A stretch of 64,000 nucleotides of DNA from Solidesulfovibrio carbinolicus (GTDB lineage Bacteria; Desulfobacterota; Desulfovibrionia; Desulfovibrionales; Desulfovibrionaceae), in the NCBI RefSeq assembly GCF_004135975.1, contig NZ_CP026538.1, positions 3,410,001-3,474,000 of the forward strand, read 5' to 3'. The notes below the pieces were generated by a model. The model was not told the DNA's origin, made no database searches, and saw only the letters and a program-made list of their open reading frames with translations. The first letter of the stretch is position 1; every line of letters starts with the position of its first letter. A program made the translations under genes and the position numbers. Positions 23,099 through 31,845 of the stretch are shown here, piece by piece.

Positions 23099-25390
23099 AT
23101 GCCGGCCTCGCTGACCGTCACGAAGCGTCGCCCGGCCGGCCGGAACGTTGTCCCGGCCGCCGCCCGCGCCCTGGCCGCAGCGTTTTTTTGCCTTTGCCTC
23201 ATCATTTCAAGCGCTACGGCCCAGACGCTCCAGCCGCCGACCATCGCCGCCGTGTCCGTCCTGGACGGCCCCGGAGCCGACGTCGATCTGGCCGCCGCCC
23301 TGGCCCTGGAGCGGGCAGGCCGCTTCCGCCCCCTGCCCGACGGGCGCTACGCCGCCCCGGGCGACAAGGTCTTCTGGCTGCGCCTGAGCCTTGCCACACC
23401 GCAAGGGACCCAGGCCGGCGCTTACGCCGTGGATTTAAACTGGCCCTTCCTGCGACTGTTTGAAAGCTATGACACCGATGGGACCCCAACCTTCGCCGCC
23501 GGGCAGGGCGAGTGGAACGTCTACCTTGCCCAGCCCGTGCCGTTGCCGCCCGGGACGGCCGGAGAGACGGCGCTCTATCTGCGCCTGGCCGGCTACGGCG
23601 GGGTGAACCTCAATCCGTCCGTCGTCTCTCTGGCCGATGTCGCCCGTCTTGAGACTCTTCGCCCTTGGGTTCTGGGCCTGTTTTTCGGGCTCGTCATCGC
23701 CATGCTGCTCTACAATCTGTTTCTTTTCCTCTCGCTGCGCGACGCCAGCTATGGCTATTACGTGGCCGGAACCACTTTCCTCGGCCTCTATTATTGCTGC
23801 ACCACCGGCTTGGCCCCGGGCTGGCTCGACATCCGAACAGCCGCCCAGGAAATGCGCTTTTTCCTGGCCTTTCACCTCAATGCCGTGCTGATGTTCGCCA
23901 GCATGGGACTTTTCACCCGATCGTTCCTGCTGACAAAGAAAGCCGCTCCCGGCATGGACCGGATGCTGCTTGGCCAGGTGGCCGCCGCAGCCTTGCTGCT
24001 GCCTGTCGTCCTTGTCGGCGGGAGCACGGCGGCTTTTGCCTATGCGCCGATGGTCGGCATGGCCACGGCGGCGACAGTCACCCTGGCCGCCGCAGTGCGC
24101 CTGGCCCAGGGCTTTCGTCCGGCCGGCGTGTTCCTCCTCGGCTGGGGTTTTTACGTGGCCTGTGGCTTTGCCCACTCCATGACCTGGGCCGGACTCGTTC
24201 CGGCTACGCCCCTGACACTTTACGCGCCCATGGTCGGCACGGCCGTGGAGGTCTTCGTCATGTCCCTGGCCCTGGCCTATCGCGTCAAGCTCCTGCGGGA
24301 ACAGGCGGCCAGCGCCGAGGCGCAACGCCGCCGGCTGGCCGAGGAAAACGCCCGCAGCGAAAGCGCCCGCGAGGCCCTGGCCCGGGAAAACGCCCTGCTG
24401 TCCATGATCCTTGACGACCGGCGCTTCGGCATCGGCATGATGCGTGGCCAACGTTTCTGCTTCGCCAACCGCTGCCTCGCCCTGCAGCTCGGCCGGGCAG
24501 ACCTCAACGGACTGACCCTGGCCGACGTGCCCCAGGCCCGGCCGCTCATGGACGGCATCGCCCGGGCCGCTTCCAACCACGATGCCGAGATCGAAACCGT
24601 TGTTGACGACGACGGGCGCGGCCGTGCCCTGCGCGCCGTGGGCCGTCGGCTCGACCCCGACCACCCGGAACGCGGCGTGGTGTTCCTGGTGGAAGACGTC
24701 AGCGAGGCCAAGCGGCTGGAGCAGCTGAAAAACGACATCAACCAGGTCATGCGCCACGACCTCAAAAGCCCGCTGGCCACCGTAGCCGGCGCCCTGGAAG
24801 CCCTGGAGCTGGCCGGTCCGCTCAATGATCGCCAACGCGGACTGATCGCCATGCTGGAGCGGGCCGTGGCGGCCATGACCGCGCGCATCAACCTGTCGCT
24901 GCACCTCTACCGGCTGGAATCCGGCAACATGGGGCTGACCCCGCAGCCGTTGCCCCTGGCGGCGCTCCTGGCCGAGGCCCGGGAGGAACTGGCCCCGTAT
25001 CTGACGGGCGGGCGGGAACTGCGCATTGCCTACCAAGCCCCGGCCGAGGCGTTCGTCGTCCTTGGCGAACGGGCCATGATGACGGCCATGCTGGTCAATC
25101 TGCTCAAAAACGCCCTGGAAGCGGCCGGCGAGGCCGGACCGGTCATCGTGACCGTGGCCGATCCCCGTTCGCCGCATCTGGTCATCGACAATCCCGGGGA
25201 AGCGCCGCCGGAAATCCGCGCCCGACTGTTCGAAAAATACGCCACGGCCGGCAAGGCGCGCGGCACGGGCCTTGGGGCCTACAGCGCCCGGCTCATTGCC
25301 CGGGCCTTTGGCGGCGACGTCGTCGCGGACACCTCCATCCCCGGGCGCACCGTGGTCACCGTGACGCTTCGCGCGCCCCAGGACGCCTAG
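23099..25390 (+). CDS. 7TMR-DISM sensor histidine kinase
   Basis: 763 aa from ATG 23099. A signal-type hydrophobic segment (ALAAAFFCLCLIISSATAQ) is followed by a periplasmic 7TMR-DISM extracellular domain (to about residue 180), seven predicted membrane helices (from LGLFFGLVIAMLLYNLFLF), a short coiled coil, a PAS-like region, a HisKA-type H-box (VMRHDLKSPLATVAGALEAL) and a HATPase domain with N-box LVNLLKNALEAAG and G2 GTGLGAYSARLIA. No receiver domain or adjacent response regulator is visible, so it is an orphan kinase. The start is uncertain: no good ribosome site is seen, and the frame is open to a TTG at 22985. Confidence 0.85.
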   Translation: MPASLTVTKRRPAGRNVVPAAARALAAAFFCLCLIISSATAQTLQPPTIAAVSVLDGPGADVDLAAALALERAGRFRPLPDGRYAAPGDKVFWLRLSLATPQGTQAGAYAVDLNWPFLRLFESYDTDGTPTFAAGQGEWNVYLAQPVPLPPGTAGETALYLRLAGYGGVNLNPSVVSLADVARLETLRPWVLGLFFGLVIAMLLYNLFLFLSLRDASYGYYVAGTTFLGLYYCCTTGLAPGWLDIRTAAQEMRFFLAFHLNAVLMFASMGLFTRSFLLTKKAAPGMDRMLLGQVAAAALLLPVVLVGGSTAAFAYAPMVGMATAATVTLAAAVRLAQGFRPAGVFLLGWGFYVACGFAHSMTWAGLVPATPLTLYAPMVGTAVEVFVMSLALAYRVKLLREQAASAEAQRRRLAEENARSESAREALARENALLSMILDDRRFGIGMMRGQRFCFANRCLALQLGRADLNGLTLADVPQARPLMDGIARAASNHDAEIETVVDDDGRGRALRAVGRRLDPDHPERGVVFLVEDVSEAKRLEQLKNDINQVMRHDLKSPLATVAGALEALELAGPLNDRQRGLIAMLERAVAAMTARINLSLHLYRLESGNMGLTPQPLPLAALLAEAREELAPYLTGGRELRIAYQAPAEAFVVLGERAMMTAMLVNLLKNALEAAGEAGPVIVTVADPRSPHLVIDNPGEAPPEIRARLFEKYATAGKARGTGLGAYSARLIARAFGGDVVADTSIPGRTVVTVTLRAPQDA

Positions 25391-25398
25391 AACGCGGG

Positions 25399-25444
25399 CG
25401 GCCCGGCCGACCATCCCTATAAGGACAGCCGACCGGGCCGTTTG
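25399..25444 (+). terminator. Terminator after the histidine kinase gene
   Basis: CGGCCCGG (25399-25406) and CCGGGCCG (25433-25440) pair across a 26-nt loop and are followed by TTTGTTT. Confidence 0.6.
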
Positions 25445-25540
25445 TTTACCATGCGCCAGACGCTCGCACACTTGCCTCAGGGCTTTCTACACTCCCGCCC
25501 CCAAATCGTCGCCGCCAGCCCCTTTACCCCCTTTCAGGGA

Positions 25541-25583
25541 GGGTCCGGGAGGGGCTTACCCCCTCCCGGCCGCCGAAGGCATC
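25541..25583. repeat. Palindromic intergenic repeat, copy 3 (reverse orientation)
   Basis: GGGTCCGGGAGGGG / CCCCCTCCCGGCCGCCG followed by AAGGCATC, the reverse of copies 1 and 2, lying just past the 3' end of the crotonase gene. Confidence 0.65.
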
Positions 25584-25602
25584 CCCTTCTCTCTCCCTCC
25601 CC

Positions 25603-26400
25603 CTATCGCCCGCGCGCGGCGGCGCGGGCTTCCAGGACTTTGCGGAAGGCCGGGGAGTTGACGCGATTGAGGAGCAGCATGTCTTCGGTTTCCAGGGAGC
25701 GGCGCAGTTCGTTGACGTCGCTTTTGAGCAGCCGGCGCACGGCCAGCATGGCCGCCACCTGTTCTTCCTGGTAGTGGTCGGCCATGTCCAGCGTCGTGGC
25801 CTCCAGCTTGTCCCGGGGCACGATGCGGTCCACGATGCCGAGCGTCAGGGCCTCTTCGGCCGAGAACCGGGGCCAGGTGAGCACCTCGGCCGCCTTGCCG
25901 CCGCCGAGCAGCCGCGACAGGAAATAGCCGCAGCCGCCCTTGGGCAGGGTTCCCAGTTCCACGAAGGCGTTTTCGAACACCGAGCCTTCGGCCACGATGC
26001 GGTAGTCGCAGGCCAGGGCCATGCTCAGGTGGAACAACGAGATGCGGCCGCAGTCGGCGTTTATGGTGAGCTTGTTGAGGCCCGCCATGGTCAGGGCGTA
26101 ATTGTTGACAAGATTGAGCAGGCGCTGGAGCAGGTAGTCTTCCCGGCGCGAGCCGATCAGGGCTTCGAAGAATTCCAGGGTGTCGTCGCCGCCGGATTTT
26201 TCCGGTGAACCGATAAAGGCCACCACCCCGACCTCGTCGGTGCGGGCGATGATTTCCAAGTGGTCGAAAAAGGCGTCGATCTTTTTGAGATCCCCGGCGT
26301 GGCGGGTGAAGTGCGGCTTGCCGCGCACGACAAGTACACGGTCGCGGCGCTCGGCGGAAAAAAACTCGTTGTCCGTGACAAGGCTGGTCGTGGCTTCCAT
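25603..26400 (-). CDS. Enoyl-CoA hydratase/isomerase family (crotonase) protein
   Basis: 265 aa crotonase fold: IIARTDEVGVVAFIGSPEKS, the second oxyanion segment FENAFVELGTLPKGGCGYFL (residues about 140-160) and SAEEALTLGIVDRIVPRDKL. The first oxyanion block is diverged (INADCGRISLFHLSMALACD instead of the usual A-G-G-A-x-x-L), so hydratase activity is not assured. A degradative or signalling CoA-ester role is possible. ATG 26400 with GGGAGGA upstream. Divergent from the pat-like gene, which also belongs to CoA-ester metabolism. Confidence 0.8.
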   Translation of the reverse strand: MEATTSLVTDNEFFSAERRDRVLVVRGKPHFTRHAGDLKKIDAFFDHLEIIARTDEVGVVAFIGSPEKSGGDDTLEFFEALIGSRREDYLLQRLLNLVNNYALTMAGLNKLTINADCGRISLFHLSMALACDYRIVAEGSVFENAFVELGTLPKGGCGYFLSRLLGGGKAAEVLTWPRFSAEEALTLGIVDRIVPRDKLEATTLDMADHYQEEQVAAMLAVRRLLKSDVNELRRSLETEDMLLLNRVNSPAFRKVLEARAAARGR

Positions 26401-26513
26401 GACGTCCTCCCAGACGGCCCTTTGCCGATGCTTTGGACTCTGCCCCCGGCCGTAGTTCCTGTCAATACAAGCCCCTGGAAGGTGGGCGCGGCCCGGCGAT
26501 TCGGCGAAACCCC

Positions 26514-26542
26514 TTGCTTTGGCCGCCAGAGGCTTCTATCCT
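26514..26542 (+). promoter_or_regulatory. Promoter of the pat-HD-GYP operon
   Basis: TTGCTT (26514-26519), 17-bp spacer, TATCCT (26537-26542). Confidence 0.5.
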
Positions 26543-26579
26543 CGCCCAAACCGTAACCGCCAACAGGGAGACCGCCGCA

Positions 26580-29279
26580 TTGAGCGCCCGAAGCCTGGAC
26601 GCCTTGTTCCGTCCCAACTCCGTGGCCGTGGTCGGCGCATCGGCCGACCCCGCCCATGTGGGCGCGGTGGTCATGCGAAACCTGCTTGGCGGCAAGTTTC
26701 TTGGCCCGGTCATGCCCGTGGCCCCGGACCTGGCCGAGATCGACGGCGTGACCTGCTACCGCTCCGTCGATACCCTGCCGCTGACCCCTGATCTGGCCGT
26801 CATCTGCACCGGCCCGGAGTCCGTGCCCGAGACCCTGCGCGAACTGGGGCGGCGCGGCGTGGGCGCGGCGGTTGCCCTGCCCCCGGGCTACGCCAAGCTC
26901 GAACCGGCGGCCAAGCGCGAGCTGCAGCAGCGCATGATCGAGGCGGCCGCGCCGTCGGGCATCCGCATCCTTGGGCCTTCGGGCATGGGCCTTTTAGTGC
27001 CCGGCATCGGACTCAATTGCTCCCTGGCCAACTGCGACGCCCGGCCCGGGCGCATGGCTTTTATTTCCCAGTCGGCCTCGCTTTTTACCGCCGTTCTCGA
27101 TTGGGCCCACACCAAGGGCGTCGGGTTTTCCCACATCCTGTCCCTGGGCGACCGGGTGGACCTCAAGTACGCCGACATCCTCGACTACATGGCCTCGGAC
27201 CCCAACACGCGCTCCATTCTCCTCTATGTCGAGTCCGTCACCGACGCCCGGTCGTTCATGAGCGCTTCCCGGGCCGCCGCCCGCAACAAACCGCTTTTGG
27301 TCGTCAAACCCGGGCGCAAGCTGTGGACGCTTTTTCCGCCGGGGCCGGACGAAGGGCGCGATGAAGTCTACGACGAGGCCTTCCGCCGGGCCGGCATGCT
27401 GCGAGTGGGCGAAATCGACACGCTTTTTGACGCCGCCGAGACCCTGGCCCGGGCCAGACCCCTTTCCGGCGACCATCTTTCCATCCTCACCAACGGCGGT
27501 TCGGTGGGCGTCATGGCCGCTGACGCGCTCCTGGACGGCGGCGGGCGGCTGGCCCCCTTCGACGCCGAGGCCGACGCCGCGCTCTCGCCGCTTTTAGGCC
27601 CCAACTGGTCGCGCAAGGGCGTGGTGGACATGGGCGTGGACGCCGCGCCAAGCCTGTATGCCGAGGCGCTGCGGGCGCTTTTGCGCATTCCCGGCGGCAG
27701 CGCCGTGCTGGTCGTCCATGTGCCCTTCCCCGGGGTGTCGCCTGAGGCAACGGCCAAGGCCGTGGCCGAGGTGGCGGCCAAGACCAGCCGCACGGTGCTG
27801 GCCTGCTTCATGGGCTACGATCCGGCCGGCGGCGAGGCGCTCAAAGTGTTAAACAACGCCGGGGTGCCCACCTACGCCACGCCGGATCAGGCCGTGTCGG
27901 CCTTCGTGCAGTTGGCCCGCTACCGCAAAAATCAGGAACTCCTCATGGAGATGCCGGCCAGCCTCCCGGAAGCCTTCGCCCCGGACCCCGAGGCGGCCCG
28001 GGCCGTGGTGGAGCGGGCCTTTGCCGAAGGCCGGCTCACGCTGACCGACCCCGAAGCCAAGGAAGTGCTCGGCTATTACGGCGTGCGGGCCGTGGCCTCC
28101 CAGCTCACCGAGGACATCGACGACGCCGTGGCCGCCGCCGACGCCTTGGGCTATCCCGTGGCCGTCAAGATCGTTTCGCCGGACATCCCCAAACCCTTTG
28201 ACGTCGGCGGCATCGTGCTCGACGTCACCGGCCCCGAGGCCGTGCGCGAGGCAGCCCTGGCCGCCCGCCGCCGGGCGCTTGAGCACGTGCCGGGCGCCCG
28301 CATCGAAGGCTACGTCATCCAGGAAATGGGCCGGCGCACAGCCGCCCACGAAGTCACCATCCAGGCCCGGGTCGATGCGGTATTTGGCCCCTACGTCGTC
28401 TTCGGCCAGGGCGGGCTGGCCGCCCGGGGCACCCGGGACAAGGCCGTGGCGCTCACCCCGCTCAACATGTCCCTGGCCAAGGATCTCGTCGGCCGCACCC
28501 GGGTCTCTGCCGCCCTGGCCGGCGTCGGCGGCCAGCCGCCGGCGGACCTCGGCGCGCTCTACCTGACGCTCAACCAGATTTCCCAGTGCGTGGCCGACCT
28601 CGAACGGGTGGCCGCCATCGACCTCAACCCCGTCCTAGCCCACCAGGGCGGCGTCACGGTCATCGGCGCGGCCATCCGGCTCTCGCCCGAGGAAAACCCC
28701 AATCCCCACCGCCTGGCCATCCGGCCCTATCCGCGCGAACTGGAAGAGAAGGCGGTCCTGCGAAACGGCCGCGAGGTGCTCCTGCGCCCCATCCGGCCCG
28801 AGGACGAGCCGGCCCACTTCGAATTTTTCAAGCACCTGTCCCCCGAAGACCTGCGCTACCGATTTTTTGGCGTGGTGACCACCCTGTCCCACGCCGAAAT
28901 GGCCAAGCTCACCCAGATCGACTACGAGCGCGAAATGGCCTTCATCGCCACCGCCCCGGGCCAAGGCGGCAAGCCCGAGACCCTGGGCGTGGTGCGCGCT
29001 TCCACCCGGCCCGACAACGCCACGGCGGAATTCGCCGTCATCGTGCGCTCGGACCAAAAAGGCGCCGGCCTGGGCCGCATCCTCATGGAAAAGATCATCC
29101 GCTACTGCCGGGGCCGGGGCACCAAGGAAATTACCGGCCAGGCGCTCATGGAAAACGGCGGCATGCAGGGACTGGCCGAAAAGCTCGGCTTTTCCGTGGT
29201 GCGCAACTACGACGACGAGATCGTTGAAATGCGTCTGCCCCTGCAGGACGCCGACGACGGCGAAGGCGGCCAGCCATGA
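26580..29279 (+). CDS. PatZ/YfiQ-like protein lysine acetyltransferase (inactive acyl-CoA synthetase plus GNAT)
   Basis: 899 aa. The N-terminal CoA-binding domain (LFRPNSVAVVGASADPAHVG), succinyl-CoA-synthetase-like domains, an ATP-grasp domain (GYPVAVKIVSPDIPKPFDVG) and a C-terminal GNAT domain (FAVIVRSDQKGAGLGRILME, residues about 810-835) align end to end with E. coli PatZ. The catalytic His loop of true ADP-forming synthetases is absent (VKPGRKLWTLFPPGPDEG instead of an S-H-T/S motif), so it should acetylate protein lysines from acetyl-CoA under control of the sensor domain. TTG 26580 with GGGAG upstream is the best start. Overlaps the next gene (ATGA). Confidence 0.9.
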   Translation: MSARSLDALFRPNSVAVVGASADPAHVGAVVMRNLLGGKFLGPVMPVAPDLAEIDGVTCYRSVDTLPLTPDLAVICTGPESVPETLRELGRRGVGAAVALPPGYAKLEPAAKRELQQRMIEAAAPSGIRILGPSGMGLLVPGIGLNCSLANCDARPGRMAFISQSASLFTAVLDWAHTKGVGFSHILSLGDRVDLKYADILDYMASDPNTRSILLYVESVTDARSFMSASRAAARNKPLLVVKPGRKLWTLFPPGPDEGRDEVYDEAFRRAGMLRVGEIDTLFDAAETLARARPLSGDHLSILTNGGSVGVMAADALLDGGGRLAPFDAEADAALSPLLGPNWSRKGVVDMGVDAAPSLYAEALRALLRIPGGSAVLVVHVPFPGVSPEATAKAVAEVAAKTSRTVLACFMGYDPAGGEALKVLNNAGVPTYATPDQAVSAFVQLARYRKNQELLMEMPASLPEAFAPDPEAARAVVERAFAEGRLTLTDPEAKEVLGYYGVRAVASQLTEDIDDAVAAADALGYPVAVKIVSPDIPKPFDVGGIVLDVTGPEAVREAALAARRRALEHVPGARIEGYVIQEMGRRTAAHEVTIQARVDAVFGPYVVFGQGGLAARGTRDKAVALTPLNMSLAKDLVGRTRVSAALAGVGGQPPADLGALYLTLNQISQCVADLERVAAIDLNPVLAHQGGVTVIGAAIRLSPEENPNPHRLAIRPYPRELEEKAVLRNGREVLLRPIRPEDEPAHFEFFKHLSPEDLRYRFFGVVTTLSHAEMAKLTQIDYEREMAFIATAPGQGGKPETLGVVRASTRPDNATAEFAVIVRSDQKGAGLGRILMEKIIRYCRGRGTKEITGQALMENGGMQGLAEKLGFSVVRNYDDEIVEMRLPLQDADDGEGGQP

Positions 29280-30355
29280 CCGGAAAACCCGCTCCCGCCG
29301 GACCGGCCGACGACGCCATTCCGGCCCAGGAACTCAAGTCCTACGCGCCCATCAAGACCGCCTACCTGCGCCCCTGGGGCACGGGAAAATTCTCCCTGTA
29401 CGTCCGCAAGGGCCAGGGACTTGTGCTCTTCGCCACCCGGGGCGGGGCCTTCACCCAGGACCAACTGCGCCGGCTGCGGGCCGGCAACGTCGAGAACGTC
29501 TACGTCCACCGGGGCGAACTGCGCCACTACGAAAACTATCTGCGCGACAACCTCGGCGAACTCCTCCTCGACGAATCCATCCCCGTGGCCGACCGGGCCG
29601 AAGCCTGGCACGCCAGCGCCAGCCAGCAGGTGCGCGGCGTGCTGGAAGAAAAGCTGCCCCACTCCATCAGCCGCGCCCGGTTCGACCAGGTGGGCAAGCT
29701 CGTGCGCCAGTCCATCGGCTTCCTGCAAAGCCCCGGGGCCATGCAGAACCTCGCTCCGCTGATCAGCAAGGGCTACCAGGACTACCAGCATGGCCTGGCC
29801 TCCATGGTGCTCACCTCCATCATGCTCATGGACCACAAGGGCATGACCGAAGAGCTGCTGGTCAAGGTCGGCGTCGGGGCGCTCCTCCACGACATCGGCA
29901 AGACCGGCCTGCCCACGGGCCTCATGGACCGCCGCCCCGACGGCTGGACGCCCGAGGAAGAAGCGCTGTTCAAATCCCACCCGGCCATGGGCGTTGGGCT
30001 GCTGGTGGGCCTGCCGCTGCCCACGGAAACGCTGCACTGCATCCTGTTCCACCACGAACAGGATGACGGCAAAGGCTTCCCGGCCGGCCTGCCCGCGGCC
30101 GGCATCCCGTATTTCGTCAAGGCGCTGGCCGTGTGCAACACCTACGACGCCCTGACCCGGGCCTGCGTCTGGCGGCCGGCCTATCCGCCGTTTGAAGCCC
30201 TGCGCAAGATGGAAGCCAAAAAGGAAACCTTCGACCGGGCCATGTTCAAACGGCTCATCATGATCCTGGCCGACGCCGACATGCTCGGCAAAGGCGGCGA
30301 AGCGGCCAAGGGCGGCGAACTGCCGCCGGCGGAGGCGGCAAGTACGCCAGGATAA
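29276..30355 (+). CDS. HD domain (HD-GYP-like) phosphodiesterase
   Basis: 359 aa, no membrane segment. The N-terminal domain (residues about 18-110, PIKTAYLRPWGTGKFSLYVR) is unknown; the HD domain has GLASMVLTSIMLMDHKGM, the metal pair LLHDIGKTGLP and the distal FHHEQDDGKGFPAGLP. The GYP position reads GFP, with the spacing of HD-GYP proteins, which degrade cyclic di-GMP. ATG 29276 overlaps the pat-like stop, so the acetyltransferase and this protein are made together. Confidence 0.85.
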   Translation: MTGKPAPAGPADDAIPAQELKSYAPIKTAYLRPWGTGKFSLYVRKGQGLVLFATRGGAFTQDQLRRLRAGNVENVYVHRGELRHYENYLRDNLGELLLDESIPVADRAEAWHASASQQVRGVLEEKLPHSISRARFDQVGKLVRQSIGFLQSPGAMQNLAPLISKGYQDYQHGLASMVLTSIMLMDHKGMTEELLVKVGVGALLHDIGKTGLPTGLMDRRPDGWTPEEEALFKSHPAMGVGLLVGLPLPTETLHCILFHHEQDDGKGFPAGLPAAGIPYFVKALAVCNTYDALTRACVWRPAYPPFEALRKMEAKKETFDRAMFKRLIMILADADMLGKGGEAAKGGELPPAEAASTPG

Positions 30356-30364
30356 AAGAGGAAA

Positions 30365-30407
30365 AGATGCCTCCGGCGGCCGGGGGCCTGAGGCCCCCGG
30401 ACCCCCC
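30365..30407. repeat. Palindromic intergenic repeat, copy 4
   Basis: AGATGCCTCCGGCGGCC then CCGGGGGCC-TGA-GGCCCCCGG, ten bases after the HD-GYP stop; identical over its hairpin to copy 2. Confidence 0.75.
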
Positions 30408-30513
30408 GATTAAAGAAAAGGGGGAGGGGGCCGGACTTGCTCCCGCGCTCCTTGGGCGGGGCCGGCCGTGGAGGGCAGGCGCGATTCAGCCCAGGACGAC
30501 ACCCCCTGCGCCC

Positions 30514-30554
30514 TTGACGAAAGCGCGGACCATGCATATACAATGTCTATACAA
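30514..30554 (+). promoter_or_regulatory. mazEF promoter with direct-repeat operator
   Basis: TTGACG (30514-30519), 17-bp spacer, TATACA (30537-30542). The heptamer TATACAA occurs at 30537-30543 and again at 30548-30554, 11 bp (one helical turn) apart, the first copy overlapping the -10. This is a plausible MazE/MazEF autoregulatory site. Confidence 0.6.
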
Positions 30555-30647
30555 GCTTAGCCCTGGCAGGTAAGGCCGCATGCCTTGCACGAAAGCGACG
30601 CTGTCGGCAAAGGTCCGACGCCGCTGCGCGTCAATGGGAGGTTCGCC

Positions 30648-30893
30648 GTGGAAACAGTCTTGGCGAAATGGGGAAACAGCCTGGGCGTACGCATTCCCAA
30701 GGCCATGGCCGCCGACGCAGGGCTGGACGCCGGCGACGCCGTCAGCATCACCCAATCCGCGGAAGGGATCGTGATCAAAAAGGCGCAGCCCAAACCGCAA
30801 TACCGTCTGGCCGATCTGGTCAGCCGGATCACGGACGAGAACAGGCATGAGGCCACGGATTGGGGCCAGCCCCAGGGCAGGGAAATCTGGTGA
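30648..30893 (+). CDS. mazE: Antitoxin MazE
   Basis: 81 aa AbrB-fold antitoxin: AKWGNSLGVRIPKAMAADAG (residues 6-25) is the DNA-binding swapped hairpin, and the C-terminal tail (RLADLVSRITDENRHEATDW) is the flexible MazF-binding part. GTG 30648 is taken as start because GGGAGG lies 7 nt upstream; the frame opens further without similarity. Overlaps mazF by 4 bp (GTGA). Neutralises MazF and represses the operon. Confidence 0.9.
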   Translation: METVLAKWGNSLGVRIPKAMAADAGLDAGDAVSITQSAEGIVIKKAQPKPQYRLADLVSRITDENRHEATDWGQPQGREIW

Positions 30894-31222
30894 GGGAGTA
30901 TCCGGAGCGAGGCGATTTCGTCCACCTCGACTTCGATCCCAAGGCCGGCCACGAACAGGGCGGCCCCCGGTTCGGCCTTGTGCTCTCGCCCGGCGTCTAC
31001 AACAAGGCATCCGGCCTGGCCATCGTGGCCCCCATCACCAGCCGGCAAAAAGGCTATCCCTTTGAAGCGCCCATCCCCGATGGCGAGCGGTGTTACGGCG
31101 TGGTGCTGGCCGACCACACGCGCAGCATCGACTGGCGGGCCAGAGACGTGAAAATCGTGGGGCAGGCGTCCCAGGCCCTCGTCGAGGATGTCCTGGCGCG
31201 CTATCGCACGTTGCTGACCTGA
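30890..31222 (+). CDS. mazF: mRNA interferase toxin MazF
   Basis: 110 aa, the same length as E. coli MazF and similar throughout: ERGDFVHLDFDPKAGHEQGG, RFGLVLSPGVYNKASGLAIV, PITSRQKGYPFEAPI and VLADHTRSIDWRARDVKIVG. The conserved catalytic Arg (in PRFG or RQKG) and Thr (PITS) are present. The start is GTG 30890 overlapping the mazE stop, an arrangement that makes toxin translation depend on antitoxin translation. Sequence-specific mRNA cleavage in the cytoplasm. Confidence 0.92.
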   Translation: MREYPERGDFVHLDFDPKAGHEQGGPRFGLVLSPGVYNKASGLAIVAPITSRQKGYPFEAPIPDGERCYGVVLADHTRSIDWRARDVKIVGQASQALVEDVLARYRTLLT

Positions 31223-31312
31223 CTTCGAGGATCTCGGAGGCTGCCATGGTGGGCAAAAGCCCGCTGGCAGCTGCGGAATTTTGCGGCCCTCCCCCGCCGT
31301 TTCGAAGGGGGT

Positions 31313-31347
31313 CTGGGGGAAACGCTTTTCAAAAGCGTTTCCCCCAG
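31313..31347. terminator. Perfect 17-bp-arm hairpin between mazF and rnhA
   Basis: CTGGGGGAAACGCTTTT and its exact complement flank a single C (31313-31347), lying between the convergent mazF and rnhA stops. The A/T core next to G/C arms gives terminator character in both directions. Confidence 0.65.
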
Positions 31348-31356
31348 CTCTTTCTC

Positions 31357-31845
31357 CTAACCCGGATACCCCGCATCCGCTTCCAGCCCACGCGCATTGG
31401 CGGCTTGCCGGGCGAGCACGTCGCAGCGCTCGTTTTCGGGGTGGCCGGTGTGGCCGCGCACCCAGCTGAATTTGACCTTGTGGCGGGACAGAAGCGGCAG
31501 CAGCCGCAGCCACAGGTCTTGATTCTTTACCGGCTTTTTCTCGGAATTGACCCAGCCCTTTTTCTGCCACGAGGCCAGCCAGCGCTTCTCGATGGCGTCG
31601 TGGACGTAGCGCGAATCCGTGGTGATGGACACCACGCTCGGCTCGGCCAGCTCTTCCAGGGCCACAATGCAGGCTAAAAGCTCCATGCGGTTGTTGGTGG
31701 TCAGCTTGCGGCCGCCGGAGAATTCCCGGCGCTCGTCGCCGTGCAAAAGCACCGCGCCGTAGCCGCCGGGGCCGGGATTGCCCAGGCAGGCCCCATCGGT
31801 AAAGATGATCACGGTTTGCTGCGGCGCTTTGGTTTCCTCGGTCAC
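31357..31845 (-). CDS. rnhA: Ribonuclease HI
   Basis: 162 aa. Catalytic carboxylates are intact: Asp in FTDGACLGNPGPGGYGAVL, Glu in NNRMELLACIVAL, Asp in ITTDSRYVHDAI, and the final Asp in ENERCDVLARQAA after the His of VRGHTGHPEN. Removes RNA from RNA-DNA hybrids. The start is a GTG at 31845 with AAGGAG about 8 nt upstream; it overlaps the upstream gene's stop (GTGA). Third gene of a minus-strand operon ABC - TPM-like - rnhA. Confidence 0.95.
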   Translation of the reverse strand: MTEETKAPQQTVIIFTDGACLGNPGPGGYGAVLLHGDERREFSGGRKLTTNNRMELLACIVALEELAEPSVVSITTDSRYVHDAIEKRWLASWQKKGWVNSEKKPVKNQDLWLRLLPLLSRHKVKFSWVRGHTGHPENERCDVLARQAANARGLEADAGYPG

